A DNA stretch of 64,000 nucleotides from Sulfitobacter sp. BSw21498 (GTDB taxonomy: Bacteria; Pseudomonadota; Alphaproteobacteria; Rhodobacterales; Rhodobacteraceae). The stretch spans positions 2,708,001-2,772,000 of the forward strand of contig NZ_CP040753.1 in the NCBI RefSeq assembly GCF_006064855.1, read 5' to 3'. Both the position numbers and the translations under genes were made by a program. Shown piece after piece: positions 26,262-35,903 of the stretch (positions within the stretch are counted from its first letter, which is position 1; each line of letters opens with the position of its first letter). The notes under the pieces were generated by a model, which saw only the letters and a list, made by a program, of their open reading frames with translations, had not been told where the DNA came from and searched no databases.

Positions 26262-26357
26262 GGTGCCTGTTACCCCGATTAAGGATTGGGTTGTTGGTCG
26301 TACCCTACCGGCTGCGGCTTGGGGGCACAAATGAAATGGCGGGGTGTAATTGGCGCG

Positions 26358-26954
26358 TTAGTTGCGCTTGGCGACGGTGGTTTGCGCGGGTGCGCTTGCC
26401 TTCATGCTACGGGTGATCAACTGAGACAGCACCCCGCGCCCAGAGGAGCTTACGATATCGCCGCGTTCCGGACCGTAGACCGCGATGCCGGCGGTTTGTG
26501 TGCCCATCCGCGCCACGCCTCGCCATTGGTTCGGGGAAAGACCGCCCACAGGAATACGCCCTTGAGCGCGGAAAGTGACGTGATTTACGCCCTTTTCCAC
26601 ATTGCTCACGTTTTGCAGCGCGGTTTCTGCCGCGATCTGCTGTGCGCTTGGCAAGGGGCCGGATTTGGACGGGGTCAGGCTGACTGTGATCAACCCGCGC
26701 GGTGCCGCCCCCGCAGAGGCAGGTGCCCCTAACCCGTCACAGCGTGCAACCACGGCAAAGCGGGCTTCGAGGCTGGTCTGGTCGATGCAGAAACCGTCGG
26801 GGGCGACCAATTCGACCCCGCCGGCCATTTTTGCACGCGACAGCGGTGGCTTGGCAGCACCCGAAGACGCGCCAAACCCCTGACCGCCCTCGCAGGCGGT
26901 CAGAAGCACCAGCCCAAGGGCCGCGACCGGACCTTTACAGGTCCATGTAGTCAT
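26358..26954 (-). CDS. Putative lipoprotein downstream of ilvD
   Basis: The 198-residue protein has a lipoprotein signal with the lipobox LLTAC (Cys21), so it should be anchored to a membrane. The mature part has two cysteines ([21 protein letters not shown]) that could pair, and a conserved-looking closing part ([25 protein letters not shown]). I do not recognise a characterised family. The ATG at 26954 overlaps the end of ilvD by 20 bases, so the two are co-transcribed, an arrangement probably due to packing rather than shared function. A longer frame to 27095 lies inside ilvD and is not credible. Confidence 0.78.
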   Translation of the reverse strand: MTTWTCKGPVAALGLVLLTACEGGQGFGASSGAAKPPLSRAKMAGGVELVAPDGFCIDQTSLEARFAVVARCDGLGAPASAGAAPRGLITVSLTPSKSGPLPSAQQIAAETALQNVSNVEKGVNHVTFRAQGRIPVGGLSPNQWRGVARMGTQTAGIAVYGPERGDIVSSSGRGVLSQLITRSMKASAPAQTTVAKRN

Positions 26955-28701
26955 GGGTTTCCGCCTTTGCGCCGGGATGCGTGACCGCACCCAGATAGGT
27001 TGGGCCCACAAGCTGCGCGTATTTCCACAGTGCGCCGCTTTGGTAGTTGGTCTTGCGCGCACCGGGCCAAGCGGCTTTACGCTCTGCCATTTCATCGTCC
27101 GAGATATCGACCGAGATAGAGCCGGTGATCGCGTTCAACGTGATCATGTCGCCCGCCTTGAGCAGGGCAATCGGGCCGCCATGTGCGGCTTCGGGACCAA
27201 CGTGACCGACGCAGAAACCGCGTGTCGCACCAGAGAAACGGCCGTCAGTGATCAGCGCGACTTTTTTGCCCATGCCCTGACCGGAAAGTGCCGCTGTTGT
27301 CGCCAGCATTTCGCGCATGCCGGGGCCACCGGCGGGGCCTTCGTTGCGGATCACGAACACGTCGCCTTCGCTGTAGGCGCGGTTTTGCACGGCTTCGAAA
27401 GCGTCTTGCTCACATTCAAAGATCAGCGCCGGACCGGTAAACACGATGTCCTCTTCGGACATGCCCGCGATTTTCACGATCGCCCCTTCGGGGGCCAGGT
27501 TGCCCTTCAGGCCCACGACGCCACCGGTTTTGCTGATCGGCGTTTCGATGGCGTGGATGACTTTGCCGTCTGCTTCGCGTTCGATCATGTCCAGCTCTTC
27601 GCCGATAGACCGGCCCGAAACTGTCAGACAGTCAGCGTGCAGCAGCCCAGCCTTGCGCAGTTCCTTCATCACAACAGGCACACCGCCCGCGTCATACAGG
27701 TCTTTCGCCACATGTGACCCGCCGGGTTTCATGTCTACGAAATAGGGCGTGTCGCGGAAGATTTCGCACACATCGCTGAGGTCAAACGAGATGCCCGCCT
27801 CGGCGGCCATGGCTGGCAGGTGCAGGCCGGCATTCGTCGACCCGCCTGTGCATGCAACGATGCGTGCCGCGTTTTCAAACGCTTCGCGGGTACAGATGTC
27901 ACGCGCACGAATGTTCTTTTCGATCAGGTGCATCACCGCTTCGCCCGAGGCGGCCGCATAGGCGTCACGCGATACATAGGGTGCGGGCATGCCCGAAGAG
28001 TTCAACAGCGCAAGGCCGATCGCCTCAGAGACGCAGGCCATGGTGTTGGCGGTGAACTGGCCACCACAGGCACCGGCCGTCGGGCAGGCCACGCGTTCCA
28101 AAATCTCGAGGGCGGCTTGCGACATGCTGCCGTTCTGGTAGTTGCCCACGGCCTCGAACACGTCTTGCACGGTCAAATCACGGCTGGCGAATTCGGCAGG
28201 CACATCCGCACCTTCCGGCACTTTGCCCGGCAGGATCGACCCGCCATACAAGAACACAGACGGCACGTTCAGACGCAGCATCGCCATCATCATGCCGGGC
28301 AGCGATTTGTCGCAGCCCGCAAGTCCGACGATCGCATCGTAACAGTGCCCGCGCATGGTCAGTTCCACGGTGTCGGCAATCGCCTCGCGCGATGCAAGCG
28401 ACGACCGCATGCCCTCGTGGCCCATAGCGATACCGTCGGTCACGGTGATGGTGGTGAATTCGCGCGGCGTACCCTGCTGCGCCTTGACGCCGATCTTGAC
28501 CGCTTGGGCCTGACGGTTCAGCGCGATGTTACACGGGGCCGCTTCGTTCCAGCAGGTTGCCACGCCCACCAGAGGCTGGTGAATCTCTTCTTCGGTCATG
28601 CCCATTGCGTAATAATAGGACCGGTGCGGCGCGCGCTCTGGCCCTTCGGTCACGTGCCGGCTTGGCAGTCTGGATTTATCAAAGCGGGTGTTGGTGGACA
28701 T
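26935..28701 (-). CDS. ilvD: Dihydroxy-acid dehydratase
   Basis: IlvD converts 2,3-dihydroxy-isovalerate and its homologue to the 2-oxo acids in valine, isoleucine and leucine synthesis. The 588-residue protein shows the iron-sulfur cluster cysteines in [10 protein letters not shown] (Cys50), [11 protein letters not shown] and [14 protein letters not shown], plus the magnesium/substrate motifs [11 protein letters not shown] and GRFSGATRG. Length and motifs are complete. It stands first in a unit with the lipoprotein gene. The 154-base gap to the divergent ABC-like gene should hold both promoters. Confidence 0.97.
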   Translation of the reverse strand: MSTNTRFDKSRLPSRHVTEGPERAPHRSYYYAMGMTEEEIHQPLVGVATCWNEAAPCNIALNRQAQAVKIGVKAQQGTPREFTTITVTDGIAMGHEGMRSSLASREAIADTVELTMRGHCYDAIVGLAGCDKSLPGMMMAMLRLNVPSVFLYGGSILPGKVPEGADVPAEFASRDLTVQDVFEAVGNYQNGSMSQAALEILERVACPTAGACGGQFTANTMACVSEAIGLALLNSSGMPAPYVSRDAYAAASGEAVMHLIEKNIRARDICTREAFENAARIVACTGGSTNAGLHLPAMAAEAGISFDLSDVCEIFRDTPYFVDMKPGGSHVAKDLYDAGGVPVVMKELRKAGLLHADCLTVSGRSIGEELDMIEREADGKVIHAIETPISKTGGVVGLKGNLAPEGAIVKIAGMSEEDIVFTGPALIFECEQDAFEAVQNRAYSEGDVFVIRNEGPAGGPGMREMLATTAALSGQGMGKKVALITDGRFSGATRGFCVGHVGPEAAHGGPIALLKAGDMITLNAITGSISVDISDDEMAERKAAWPGARKTNYQSGALWKYAQLVGPTYLGAVTHPGAKAETHDYMDL

Positions 28702-28855
28702 GTGGCAGGCCTCTCTGAGTGGACGTTTACACCGGAATAGCCACCCAGACCTGCCGCTGCAAGGCTCAAGCCACCAGTTGAACAGCGGGGGCTCTGCGCG
28801 TAGGTGTTTAGCCGAACCTTGGCTCTGTGCCGCCCCCTAGCGAAAGCGACCCTGC

Positions 28856-31800
28856 ATGGAGCAGTCGATTTTTTCCTTTATTTGGAAATACTCCCGTCGG
28901 GAACAGTTGGTTTTGCTTGTCCTGACGCTGATTACCTTCCCCTTCCTCTATGTCACACTCGAACTGCCCAAGCGTATCATCAACGACGCAATCGGGGCCG
29001 AGACGGATGTGATCGACGCCTTTGGAATGTCGTTCAGTCAGGTGCAATTCCTGATGCTGCTGTGTTTTGCCTATCTGTTTGCGGTGCTGATCCACGGTCT
29101 GATGAAGATGCGTCTGAACACGATGAAAGGCGTCTTGGCTGAACGGCTTTTGCGGCGGTTCCGGTATCAGCTGATCGCCCGCATGATGCGGTTTCCACGC
29201 AGCTATTACGAAAATACCAGCCAAGGCGAACTGGTGTCGATGGTAACCTCGGAGGCGGAGCCGATGGGGGGGTTGATGGGCGATGCCGTTGCCCAACCCG
29301 TATTTCAGGCGGGGCAGATGTTGATCATCTTGCTGTTCCTCTTTTTGCAATCCCCGTGGTTCGGACTGGCAGGCGTCGCGCTGATCCCGTTGCAGGCCTA
29401 TCTGATCCCGATGTTGCAGCGGCAGATCAACCTGCTGAACAAAGACCGCATCAGAGAGGTGCGGCACCTGTCGTCGGAGATTGGCGAAACCGCGGCCGGC
29501 ATCACGGACCTGCGCACCAATGGCGGCTGGCGCTACCGTTTGGCGTTGTTCACCGACCGGCTGGGGTACTTGTTCGAGATCCGCTTTCAGATCTACCAAA
29601 AGAAATTCTTTATGAAGTTTTTGAACAACTTCATCACCCAGCTTACGCCGTTCTTTTTCTATGCTGTCGGGGGCTATCTTGCGATTAAGGGACAGATCAC
29701 CGTGGGCGCGCTGGTCGCGGCGCTGGCAGCCTACAAGGATTTGTCCAGCCCGTGGAAAGAGTTGCTAACCTACTACAACCAAACGCAGGATATGTCGCTG
29801 CGGTGGGATGTGGTCGTTGAACGGTTTGCGCCACGCGGAGAGATTGACGCAAGCCTGTTCGAGGGCGAGCCTGCCGAAATCCCCCACCTGCGCGGAGCTA
29901 TCGTGCTTGAACACGTGTCCCTGCGCACACCGGATGGTAATACGATCTTGGACGATCTCAACCTCGAGATTCCCAAGGGCGCACGGGTGGCAATCGAGAT
30001 GCCCAACCAGACCGAACGCACCGCCTTGGCAGAGCTTCTGACCCGAGAGGCGTTACCGAGCCGCGGTCGGATCACCATGGCAGGGCATAATCTTGCAGAG
30101 CTGCATCAGGCGGTGTTGGCCGCACGCATCGGCTATGCCCATTCGAACCCCTATTTGTTTCAGGGCACTGTCGGGGATAACCTGCTGATGTCGCTCAGGT
30201 CGAGCCCCAAGACCGTGCTGTGGGACCCGAAAATGACCGACCGCGCGGCGATAGAAACGCAGCGATCGGGCAACAGTCTGGACAGCACCAAAGCCGATTG
30301 GCTGGATCCGGGGCTGGCCAATTTGAACACCCGCTCCGATATTTATGACTGGTGGTATCAACTGGTCAGCGCCGTGGGCACCCAGGACGTGATGTTCCGC
30401 GCCATGGCCGTCGACCGGATGAATCCTGAGAAACACCCCGAACTTGCGGCGCGTGTCGTAGCCTTGCGTGACGAGGTGCACGAGCGGCTCAAGGAACAGG
30501 GGCTTGATAAAGTGGTGCACCGCTTTGATCCCGACCGGTTCAACCCGGCGTTGGCGCTTGGGGGTAACCTGATGTTCGCCGCGCCGATCCGCAGCATTTC
30601 GCAAGCCGGTCTCGCGTTGGAACGCAGCTTTCTGGCGATGATCATTGAACAGGGGCTTGCCGAGCAGGGGATCGCGATTTCCCAGACGCTGGTGGAAACG
30701 CTGCACCAAACCTTTGGCCGGGATGGCACAGACCACCCGCTGTTTACCGCCCTTGGCATCGAAGAAGAGCTGTACGATCAACTGGTCGACATTGCGCTGC
30801 GCCGCCGCGCCAACGGTGACGAAGCGCTAAGCGAGGATGAATTTTCGCTGCTTCTGACGGTGCCCTTTGCCTTCACCGCCGAACAGATCGGCCCTGCATT
30901 TCCCGAAACCTTTAAGGATGAAATCCTCAGGATCCGTAAAAATCAGGGGGCCGCGATGCGCGAACGGGCACGCGACCTGTTCGTACCGATTGCGTCCGAC
31001 CAATATTTGCCGCGCCTGACTGTGCTTGAAAACGCGCTGTACGGCCGGATATCTGCTGTGGCGGGTCTGCAGGCTGATCTTATCCTTGATGTGGTGTCGG
31101 ATGTGTTCAAGAAACACGGTCTGCAACAGGATGTGGCGCTGAATGTCTTTGATCTACCAGTCAGTATCGGCGGGTCGAACATATCGACGATGTTTCAAGA
31201 ACGGGCAGGGTTCAGCCGCGCAGCGATGAAGCGCCCGGATATTTTGATCCTGAACCAGTCCCTCGCGGGTCATGATGCCGAAGGTCTTTCGCGCTTGCGC
31301 AACAAGATAGGTGAACTGCTGCCCGAAACGACCCAGATTTTCATGAACACCACATTCGCCAATCCCGATGATTTTGACGTCTACATCAAAATACGCGGCG
31401 GGCGCGTTGATGGTCTGGCACAGGTCGATACGCCGAACCAGGATGACAGTATTTCCGATGATTTACGGCGCAAACTTCGGATCATCGCGCGCAACGAATT
31501 GTTCGGAAACCTCGACTCGCGCAATCAAAGGCTGCTGGCTTTTGCAGCGCAGTGGTTCTCTGTCGACAAAGGAGAGGTGATCTTTGCGCAGGACCAGCGC
31601 CCGGATGCCGTATATCTGTGTCTGGCGGGCAAGGGAGAGCTGACCTGGCGTGACCCCGAAGGCTTGGCGCATCACGTGTCGACCGTCGAAAAGGGCCGCT
31701 TGATCGGTGACCTTGCGGTCATCGTCAACGAGCCGCGGCAGATGGATTTTGTCGCGCTTGAAGACAGCCGGTTCCTGCGGATCGGGGCAGATCAGTTCCG

Positions 31801-31957
31801 ATCGGTGGTCGAAAACGACCGTGTCATTCTGCTGAGCCTCCTGCGGACGGTGTCGGGCCACCTGACCAACGCCGCCGACTTGCTTCGTGCGGCACGGGTG
31901 GATATCCCGCGCGAAGATGAACCGTTGCCCCCGCCCGTAGGAGATGACCCCACGTGA
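28856..31957 (+). CDS. ABC-exporter-like protein with fully degenerate ATPase and C-terminal cyclic-nucleotide domain
   Basis: The 1033-residue protein has an ABC-exporter membrane domain (about 15-320, helices near 17-37, 62-82, 150-180, 258-295), a nucleotide-binding-domain outline split into 345-450 and 715-852, an insert of roughly 260 residues between, and a cNMP domain (about 895-1003). The ATPase motifs are all replaced: Walker A is EMPNQTERT (381-389, Arg388 for Lys), the Q-loop Gln is lost (HSNPYLF), the LSGGQ is ISTMF (776-780), Walker B is LILNQ (Asn800, Gln801 for Asp-Glu), and the switch His region is NTT (831-833). The cNMP domain keeps GDLA...EPR (951-961). It probably does not hydrolyse ATP. 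It overlaps the CPBP protease gene by 4 bases. Confidence 0.85.
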   Translation: MEQSIFSFIWKYSRREQLVLLVLTLITFPFLYVTLELPKRIINDAIGAETDVIDAFGMSFSQVQFLMLLCFAYLFAVLIHGLMKMRLNTMKGVLAERLLRRFRYQLIARMMRFPRSYYENTSQGELVSMVTSEAEPMGGLMGDAVAQPVFQAGQMLIILLFLFLQSPWFGLAGVALIPLQAYLIPMLQRQINLLNKDRIREVRHLSSEIGETAAGITDLRTNGGWRYRLALFTDRLGYLFEIRFQIYQKKFFMKFLNNFITQLTPFFFYAVGGYLAIKGQITVGALVAALAAYKDLSSPWKELLTYYNQTQDMSLRWDVVVERFAPRGEIDASLFEGEPAEIPHLRGAIVLEHVSLRTPDGNTILDDLNLEIPKGARVAIEMPNQTERTALAELLTREALPSRGRITMAGHNLAELHQAVLAARIGYAHSNPYLFQGTVGDNLLMSLRSSPKTVLWDPKMTDRAAIETQRSGNSLDSTKADWLDPGLANLNTRSDIYDWWYQLVSAVGTQDVMFRAMAVDRMNPEKHPELAARVVALRDEVHERLKEQGLDKVVHRFDPDRFNPALALGGNLMFAAPIRSISQAGLALERSFLAMIIEQGLAEQGIAISQTLVETLHQTFGRDGTDHPLFTALGIEEELYDQLVDIALRRRANGDEALSEDEFSLLLTVPFAFTAEQIGPAFPETFKDEILRIRKNQGAAMRERARDLFVPIASDQYLPRLTVLENALYGRISAVAGLQADLILDVVSDVFKKHGLQQDVALNVFDLPVSIGGSNISTMFQERAGFSRAAMKRPDILILNQSLAGHDAEGLSRLRNKIGELLPETTQIFMNTTFANPDDFDVYIKIRGGRVDGLAQVDTPNQDDSISDDLRRKLRIIARNELFGNLDSRNQRLLAFAAQWFSVDKGEVIFAQDQRPDAVYLCLAGKGELTWRDPEGLAHHVSTVEKGRLIGDLAVIVNEPRQMDFVALEDSRFLRIGADQFRSVVENDRVILLSLLRTVSGHLTNAADLLRAARVDIPREDEPLPPPVGDDPT

Positions 31958-32844
31958 CCCGATACGCTGCCCACAAAGCCTTTATCGCGCCGGCGATTCC
32001 TTCGGCAGCACCGTGGCGTCTGATCGTCGGATTTCTGGCGGCAACCGCGATCTATCTGCTGCTGAACAACCTGATGTTCACGACGCTGTTCAAACTGATG
32101 GGCCCGCGTGCGGATGGTTTCTATGACAGTTTGTTGACGGGCCAAACGCCCATGGCGATGCTTTTGCTGCTTGGCAGTTTCGGCCTGATGACTGTCGGCG
32201 TGGCAGTGGTGGCGCGCCTGATCCACAAACGTCCCGTGCGCGGCCTGATGGGGCCGGCACATCTGGTGGCACCGCAATTCTGGTCCGTGCTCAAGATACT
32301 GGTGCTGCTGGGGGTGGTCACATATCTGCTGCCACCGTGGAACCTTGGGGCACCCTATGTGCCCAACCTTGCGCTTGGCACGTGGCTGCTGCTGCTCCCA
32401 TTTTCTCTGTTGGGGGTGCTCGTACAGGTCAGTGCCGAAGAGATCGTCTTTCGCGGATATGTACAACAGCAGCTTGCGGCACGGTTTAGCTCGCCGCTGG
32501 TGTGGATGGTGTTGCCGGCGGTGATTTTCGCGCTTGGCCACTATCTGCCTGATCAGGCCGGCGAAAATGCGCTGGTTATCGCGCTGTGGGCCGGTGTTTT
32601 TGGCATGCTGATGGCGGATCTGACTGCGCGGGCGGGGTCGTTGGGGCCCGCTATTGCCGTGCATTTTTGTAATAATGTCGCGGCCATCGTGATCACCTCT
32701 ATGCCTGATGATCTGTCGGGTCTGGCGCTGTATCTGACCCCCTTTGGAATGAACGACACCGAGGCCTTGCGCGCTTGGTTGCCCGTCGATTTCGCGCTGA
32801 TGATGGTCAGCTGGCTTGCCGCGCGGCTGGCGATCCGGCGTTGA
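31954..32844 (+). CDS. CPBP family intramembrane metalloprotease
   Basis: The 296-residue protein has about eight membrane helices and the CPBP (Abi/RCE1-like) motifs: EEIVFRGYVQQQL with the paired Glu and Arg, FALGHYLPD with the His, and VHFCNN with the His and Asn. These are the catalytic residues of RCE1-type glutamic intramembrane peptidases. In bacteria members serve in bacteriocin immunity or maturation, or as helpers of membrane proteins. The start is a GTG at 31954 with AGGAGA 7 bases upstream, overlapping the ABC-like gene as GTGA, so the two products are coupled and may act on the same membrane process (inference). Confidence 0.88.
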   Translation: MTRYAAHKAFIAPAIPSAAPWRLIVGFLAATAIYLLLNNLMFTTLFKLMGPRADGFYDSLLTGQTPMAMLLLLGSFGLMTVGVAVVARLIHKRPVRGLMGPAHLVAPQFWSVLKILVLLGVVTYLLPPWNLGAPYVPNLALGTWLLLLPFSLLGVLVQVSAEEIVFRGYVQQQLAARFSSPLVWMVLPAVIFALGHYLPDQAGENALVIALWAGVFGMLMADLTARAGSLGPAIAVHFCNNVAAIVITSMPDDLSGLALYLTPFGMNDTEALRAWLPVDFALMMVSWLAARLAIRR

Positions 32845-32902
32845 TTGCAATTTACATCGCGTCAGCTTATCTGGAAAGCGAAACTGGAAGCAAAGGTTCA
32901 CC

Positions 32903-33889
32903 ATGAACTGGATCAACAACTACGTCCGTCCCCGGATTAATTCGATCTTCTCGCGTCGCGAGACGCCGGACAATCTGTGGACGAAATGCGAAGAATGCGG
33001 CACCATGCTGTTCCACCGCGAGGTGTCGGACAACCTGAACGTCTGCACCAGCTGTGGTCACCACATGGCGATTACCCCGCGCGAACGGTTCAAAGCGTTG
33101 TTCGACGGCGGCATTTTTACCGAGGTAAAAGTCCCCGCGCCAACGCCGGACCCGTTGCATTTTCGCGATCAAAAGAAATACCCTGACCGCATGAAGGCCG
33201 CCCAAAAGCAGACGGGCGAAGCCGAGGCTATGCTGGTCGCCACCGGTGAAATCGGCCGCACGCAAATCGTTGCGGCGGGGCAGGATTTCTCGTTCATGGC
33301 CGGGTCCATGGGCATGTATGTCGGGAACGCCATCATTGCCGCCGCCGAAAAGGCGGTAAAGCTGAAATGCCCGCTAGTGCTCTTCTCCGCAGCAGGTGGC
33401 GCGCGTATGCAAGAAGGCATCCTGAGCCTGATGCAGATGCCCCGCACGACGATCGCTGTGCAGATGCTGAAAGAAGCGGGGCTGCCCTATATTGTCGTGC
33501 TGACGCACCCCACCACGGGCGGCGTCACTGCGAGCTATGCGATGTTGGGCGACGTGCAGATTGCCGAACCTAATGCGCTGATCTGCTTTGCCGGACCTCG
33601 GGTCATCGAACAGACCATCCGCGAAAAGCTGCCCGAAGGGTTCCAACGTGCCGAATATCTGCTGGATCACGGGATGCTGGACCGCGTGACGCCGCGCACA
33701 AAGATGCGCGACGAGCTGATAGATATCACGCGCATGCTGATGAAGCTGCCTCCTGCGGTACGGGGTGATCTGCCGGCACCCACCGAGGGCGGCGACCTAT
33801 CCCATGCGTTGACCCCCGCACCTGAGGCCGACACCCCAGCTGTTGCTGCGCCGACCAAGGGTACGGCTTCGAACGCCAAAGCGAAATGA
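32903..33889 (+). CDS. accD: Acetyl-CoA carboxylase carboxyltransferase beta subunit
   Basis: AccD, with AccA, moves the carboxyl group from biotin to acetyl-CoA to make malonyl-CoA. The 328-residue protein has the N-terminal four-Cys zinc ribbon (Cys29, Cys32, Cys48, Cys51), and the crotonase-like core with SFMAGSMG, GARMQEG, HPTTGGVTASYA and FAGPRVIEQTI. The C-terminal 40 residues are Pro/Ala-rich and of no clear function. The ATG at 32903 is preceded by AAGG; upstream open frame to 32816 runs into the CPBP gene and is not used. It overlaps folC by 4 bases; accD-folC is a widespread order. Confidence 0.97.
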   Translation: MNWINNYVRPRINSIFSRRETPDNLWTKCEECGTMLFHREVSDNLNVCTSCGHHMAITPRERFKALFDGGIFTEVKVPAPTPDPLHFRDQKKYPDRMKAAQKQTGEAEAMLVATGEIGRTQIVAAGQDFSFMAGSMGMYVGNAIIAAAEKAVKLKCPLVLFSAAGGARMQEGILSLMQMPRTTIAVQMLKEAGLPYIVVLTHPTTGGVTASYAMLGDVQIAEPNALICFAGPRVIEQTIREKLPEGFQRAEYLLDHGMLDRVTPRTKMRDELIDITRMLMKLPPAVRGDLPAPTEGGDLSHALTPAPEADTPAVAAPTKGTASNAKAK

Positions 33890-35160
33890 CGCAGAAGACA
33901 TCGGATGCAGTGCTGGCGCGCATGATGGCGCTGCATCCCAAGATCATCGATCTGACGCTGGATCGCATGTGGCGGTTGCTTGATGCTTTGGGTAACCCAC
34001 AGAATGATCTGCCGCCCGTCATCCACATCGCTGGGACCAACGGCAAGGGCTCTACCCAAGCAATGATCCGCGCCGGGCTTGAGGCCGATGGCCATCGCGT
34101 GCATGCGTATACTTCACCGCATCTCGCGCGTTTTCACGAACGCATTCGCCTTGCCGGAGCGCTGATTTCCGAAGCCGCGCTGACTGAACTGCTGGATGAA
34201 TGCTATGCCGCGAACAATGGCGAAAGCATTACATATTTCGAGATCACAACCTGCGCCGCACTGCTGGCGTTTGCCCGTACTCCGGCGGAGTATACCTTGC
34301 TTGAAGTCGGGCTTGGCGGGCGTCTCGATGCGACGAATGTTGTGGACCAACCTGCGTTGACAGTGATCACGCCGGTGTCCATCGATCACCAGCAGTTTCT
34401 GGGCACGACCCTGCCCGAGATCGCAGGCGAAAAAGCTGGCATCATCAAGCGGCGCGTCCCTTGCGTTGTCGGCCCTCAACAAGACGCGGCCCTCGAGGTG
34501 ATAGAGGCGCAAGCCGCCCGCCATCACGCCCCGATCCTCGCCTACGGCCAGCAGTGGCATGTCGGGCAAGAGGCCGGTCGTATGGTCTATCAGGATGACG
34601 CGGGGCTGCTTGACCTGCCCAAACCTAACCTATTGGGCGCACACCAGATTTCTAATGCGGGTGCGGCTTTGGCAGCGCTAAGGCAGTTGGGTGTCTCGGC
34701 CGAGGCCTGCGAGGCAGCCGTCACCCGTGCCGCGTGGCCTGCACGAATGCAGCGGTTGCGCGAAGGGCCATTGGTCGACAGCGCACCCAAGGCTGAATTA
34801 TGGCTGGACGGGGGGCATAATCCGGCTGCGGGCGATGCGATCGCGGCTGTCCTGGACGCACTTCCCGCGCGGCCGACGTATCTCATTTGTGGCATGTTGA
34901 ATACAAAGGACATCGGCGGCTATCTGCGCCCATTGGCGGGGCATGCAGAAAAGCTGTTTGCGGTATCCATTCCGGGAGAGGCGGCGACCCTGCCCGCAGA
35001 AGAAACCGCGCGGGCTGCAGCCGAGGCCGGATTGTCCGCACATGAAGCGCTCGGGGTGGCCGAGGCACTAGCGACGATCGTCGCGGATGTGCCTCATGCA
35101 CGGGTGCTGATTTGTGGATCGCTTTATCTGGCCGGAGCGATTTTGCGGGAAAACGGATAG
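33886..35160 (+). CDS. folC: Bifunctional dihydrofolate/folylpolyglutamate synthase
   Basis: FolC adds glutamate to dihydropteroate and to tetrahydrofolates. The 424-residue protein shows the Mur-ligase-type P-loop GTNGKGST, the folate loop SPHLARFHERI, EVGLGGRLDATNV, the omega-loop SIDHQQFLG with GEKAGIIK, and the C-domain LDGGHNP. Length is normal. The ATG overlaps the accD stop as ATGA. After the stop there is a 95-base AT-richer gap which probably carries the promoter of the next gene; no terminator is visible. Confidence 0.96.
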   Translation: MTQKTSDAVLARMMALHPKIIDLTLDRMWRLLDALGNPQNDLPPVIHIAGTNGKGSTQAMIRAGLEADGHRVHAYTSPHLARFHERIRLAGALISEAALTELLDECYAANNGESITYFEITTCAALLAFARTPAEYTLLEVGLGGRLDATNVVDQPALTVITPVSIDHQQFLGTTLPEIAGEKAGIIKRRVPCVVGPQQDAALEVIEAQAARHHAPILAYGQQWHVGQEAGRMVYQDDAGLLDLPKPNLLGAHQISNAGAALAALRQLGVSAEACEAAVTRAAWPARMQRLREGPLVDSAPKAELWLDGGHNPAAGDAIAAVLDALPARPTYLICGMLNTKDIGGYLRPLAGHAEKLFAVSIPGEAATLPAEETARAAAEAGLSAHEALGVAEALATIVADVPHARVLICGSLYLAGAILRENG

Positions 35161-35255
35161 CGTTTTAACTAATAGAATTGGCTATATTTACGATTTATAG
35201 GGGATTTGCGTACTAGGTTCCGAGGGTAACTTTTTGCCTTTGGGGGGCCAATGCA

Positions 35256-35903
35256 ATGATCAAACCATATCAGAATTTCCCTGCGCTGCGCAGGATCGCT
35301 TTCGGACATCTACAACTGATTGCGATCTTTATAGGGGTGACGTTCATCGTCGATCACTGGCGGTCGGCGGATGGCGCTAATGTTGTGCAGGGCTATATCA
35401 ACGGGGGGGTGTCACGCCCGTCTGTCGGTGGGCCCGCCTTTGTGCCGCTGTCGCCGGCAGCGCTGCTGAACAAGATGCACAAGGATGCTTCGTTCGACGT
35501 CGCCCATGCGGTAAGCGCGATCGTGCAGTCTTTTGACGACACACGACAGGGACAAGTGCTTGAATCCTATTTGATCTGGGCAATCAGTACAGAACGGTCG
35601 GACAGCTATATCGACACCCTATTAAATAGCGCGGCAGCCAAGGGCGATTTCAATGTTCCGTTGGCGCTGACAACCCCGTCAGGTGCATTCAATACTGCTG
35701 GTTTTCTCACCTCGGTTGTTATTGCGGAACGCAAAGCACTTGCAGCTCGTGATGCGGCCAGCGATCAACAAGCCACATCGCAGGAAGGCCAGCGGATCAA
35801 CCGGTCGGTCGCATTCTATCACAGTCAGGCTGCACCAGTGCGTCTGGCAGCGTTTGACCCATCAAGCAGCTGGGTGACCTCAGGGGGGCAGCAGCGCAAT
35901 TAA
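35256..35903 (+). CDS. Unrecognised membrane-anchored protein, 215 residues
   Basis: I do not recognise this gene. The product has one N-terminal hydrophobic helix (about residues 17-33, AFGHLQLIAIFIGVTFIV) and then a soluble part with no cysteine, rich in Ser, Ala and Gln. A helical stretch (ALLNKMHKDASFDVAHAVSAIVQSF, then LESYLIWAISTERSDSYIDTLLNSAA) lies in the middle. The topology is probably N-in with the body in the periplasm. It has its own AT-rich upstream gap with a good GGGGG-type site 9 bases before the ATG. Its stop overlaps tail to tail with zapE by 4 bases. It could be an envelope protein of narrow distribution. Confidence 0.6.
   Translation: MIKPYQNFPALRRIAFGHLQLIAIFIGVTFIVDHWRSADGANVVQGYINGGVSRPSVGGPAFVPLSPAALLNKMHKDASFDVAHAVSAIVQSFDDTRQGQVLESYLIWAISTERSDSYIDTLLNSAAAKGDFNVPLALTTPSGAFNTAGFLTSVVIAERKALAARDAASDQQATSQEGQRINRSVAFYHSQAAPVRLAAFDPSSSWVTSGGQQRN

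Noticed and set aside
27820..28740. Plus-strand frame of 306 codons opposite ilvD
   Set aside because: ilvD is complete with iron-sulfur cysteines; the antisense product is His/Arg-rich and has no motif.
31792..32919. Minus-strand frame of 375 codons opposite the CPBP protease
   Set aside because: Rich in Gln, Arg and His with no family motifs; the plus-strand gene has eight TM helices and the CPBP motifs.
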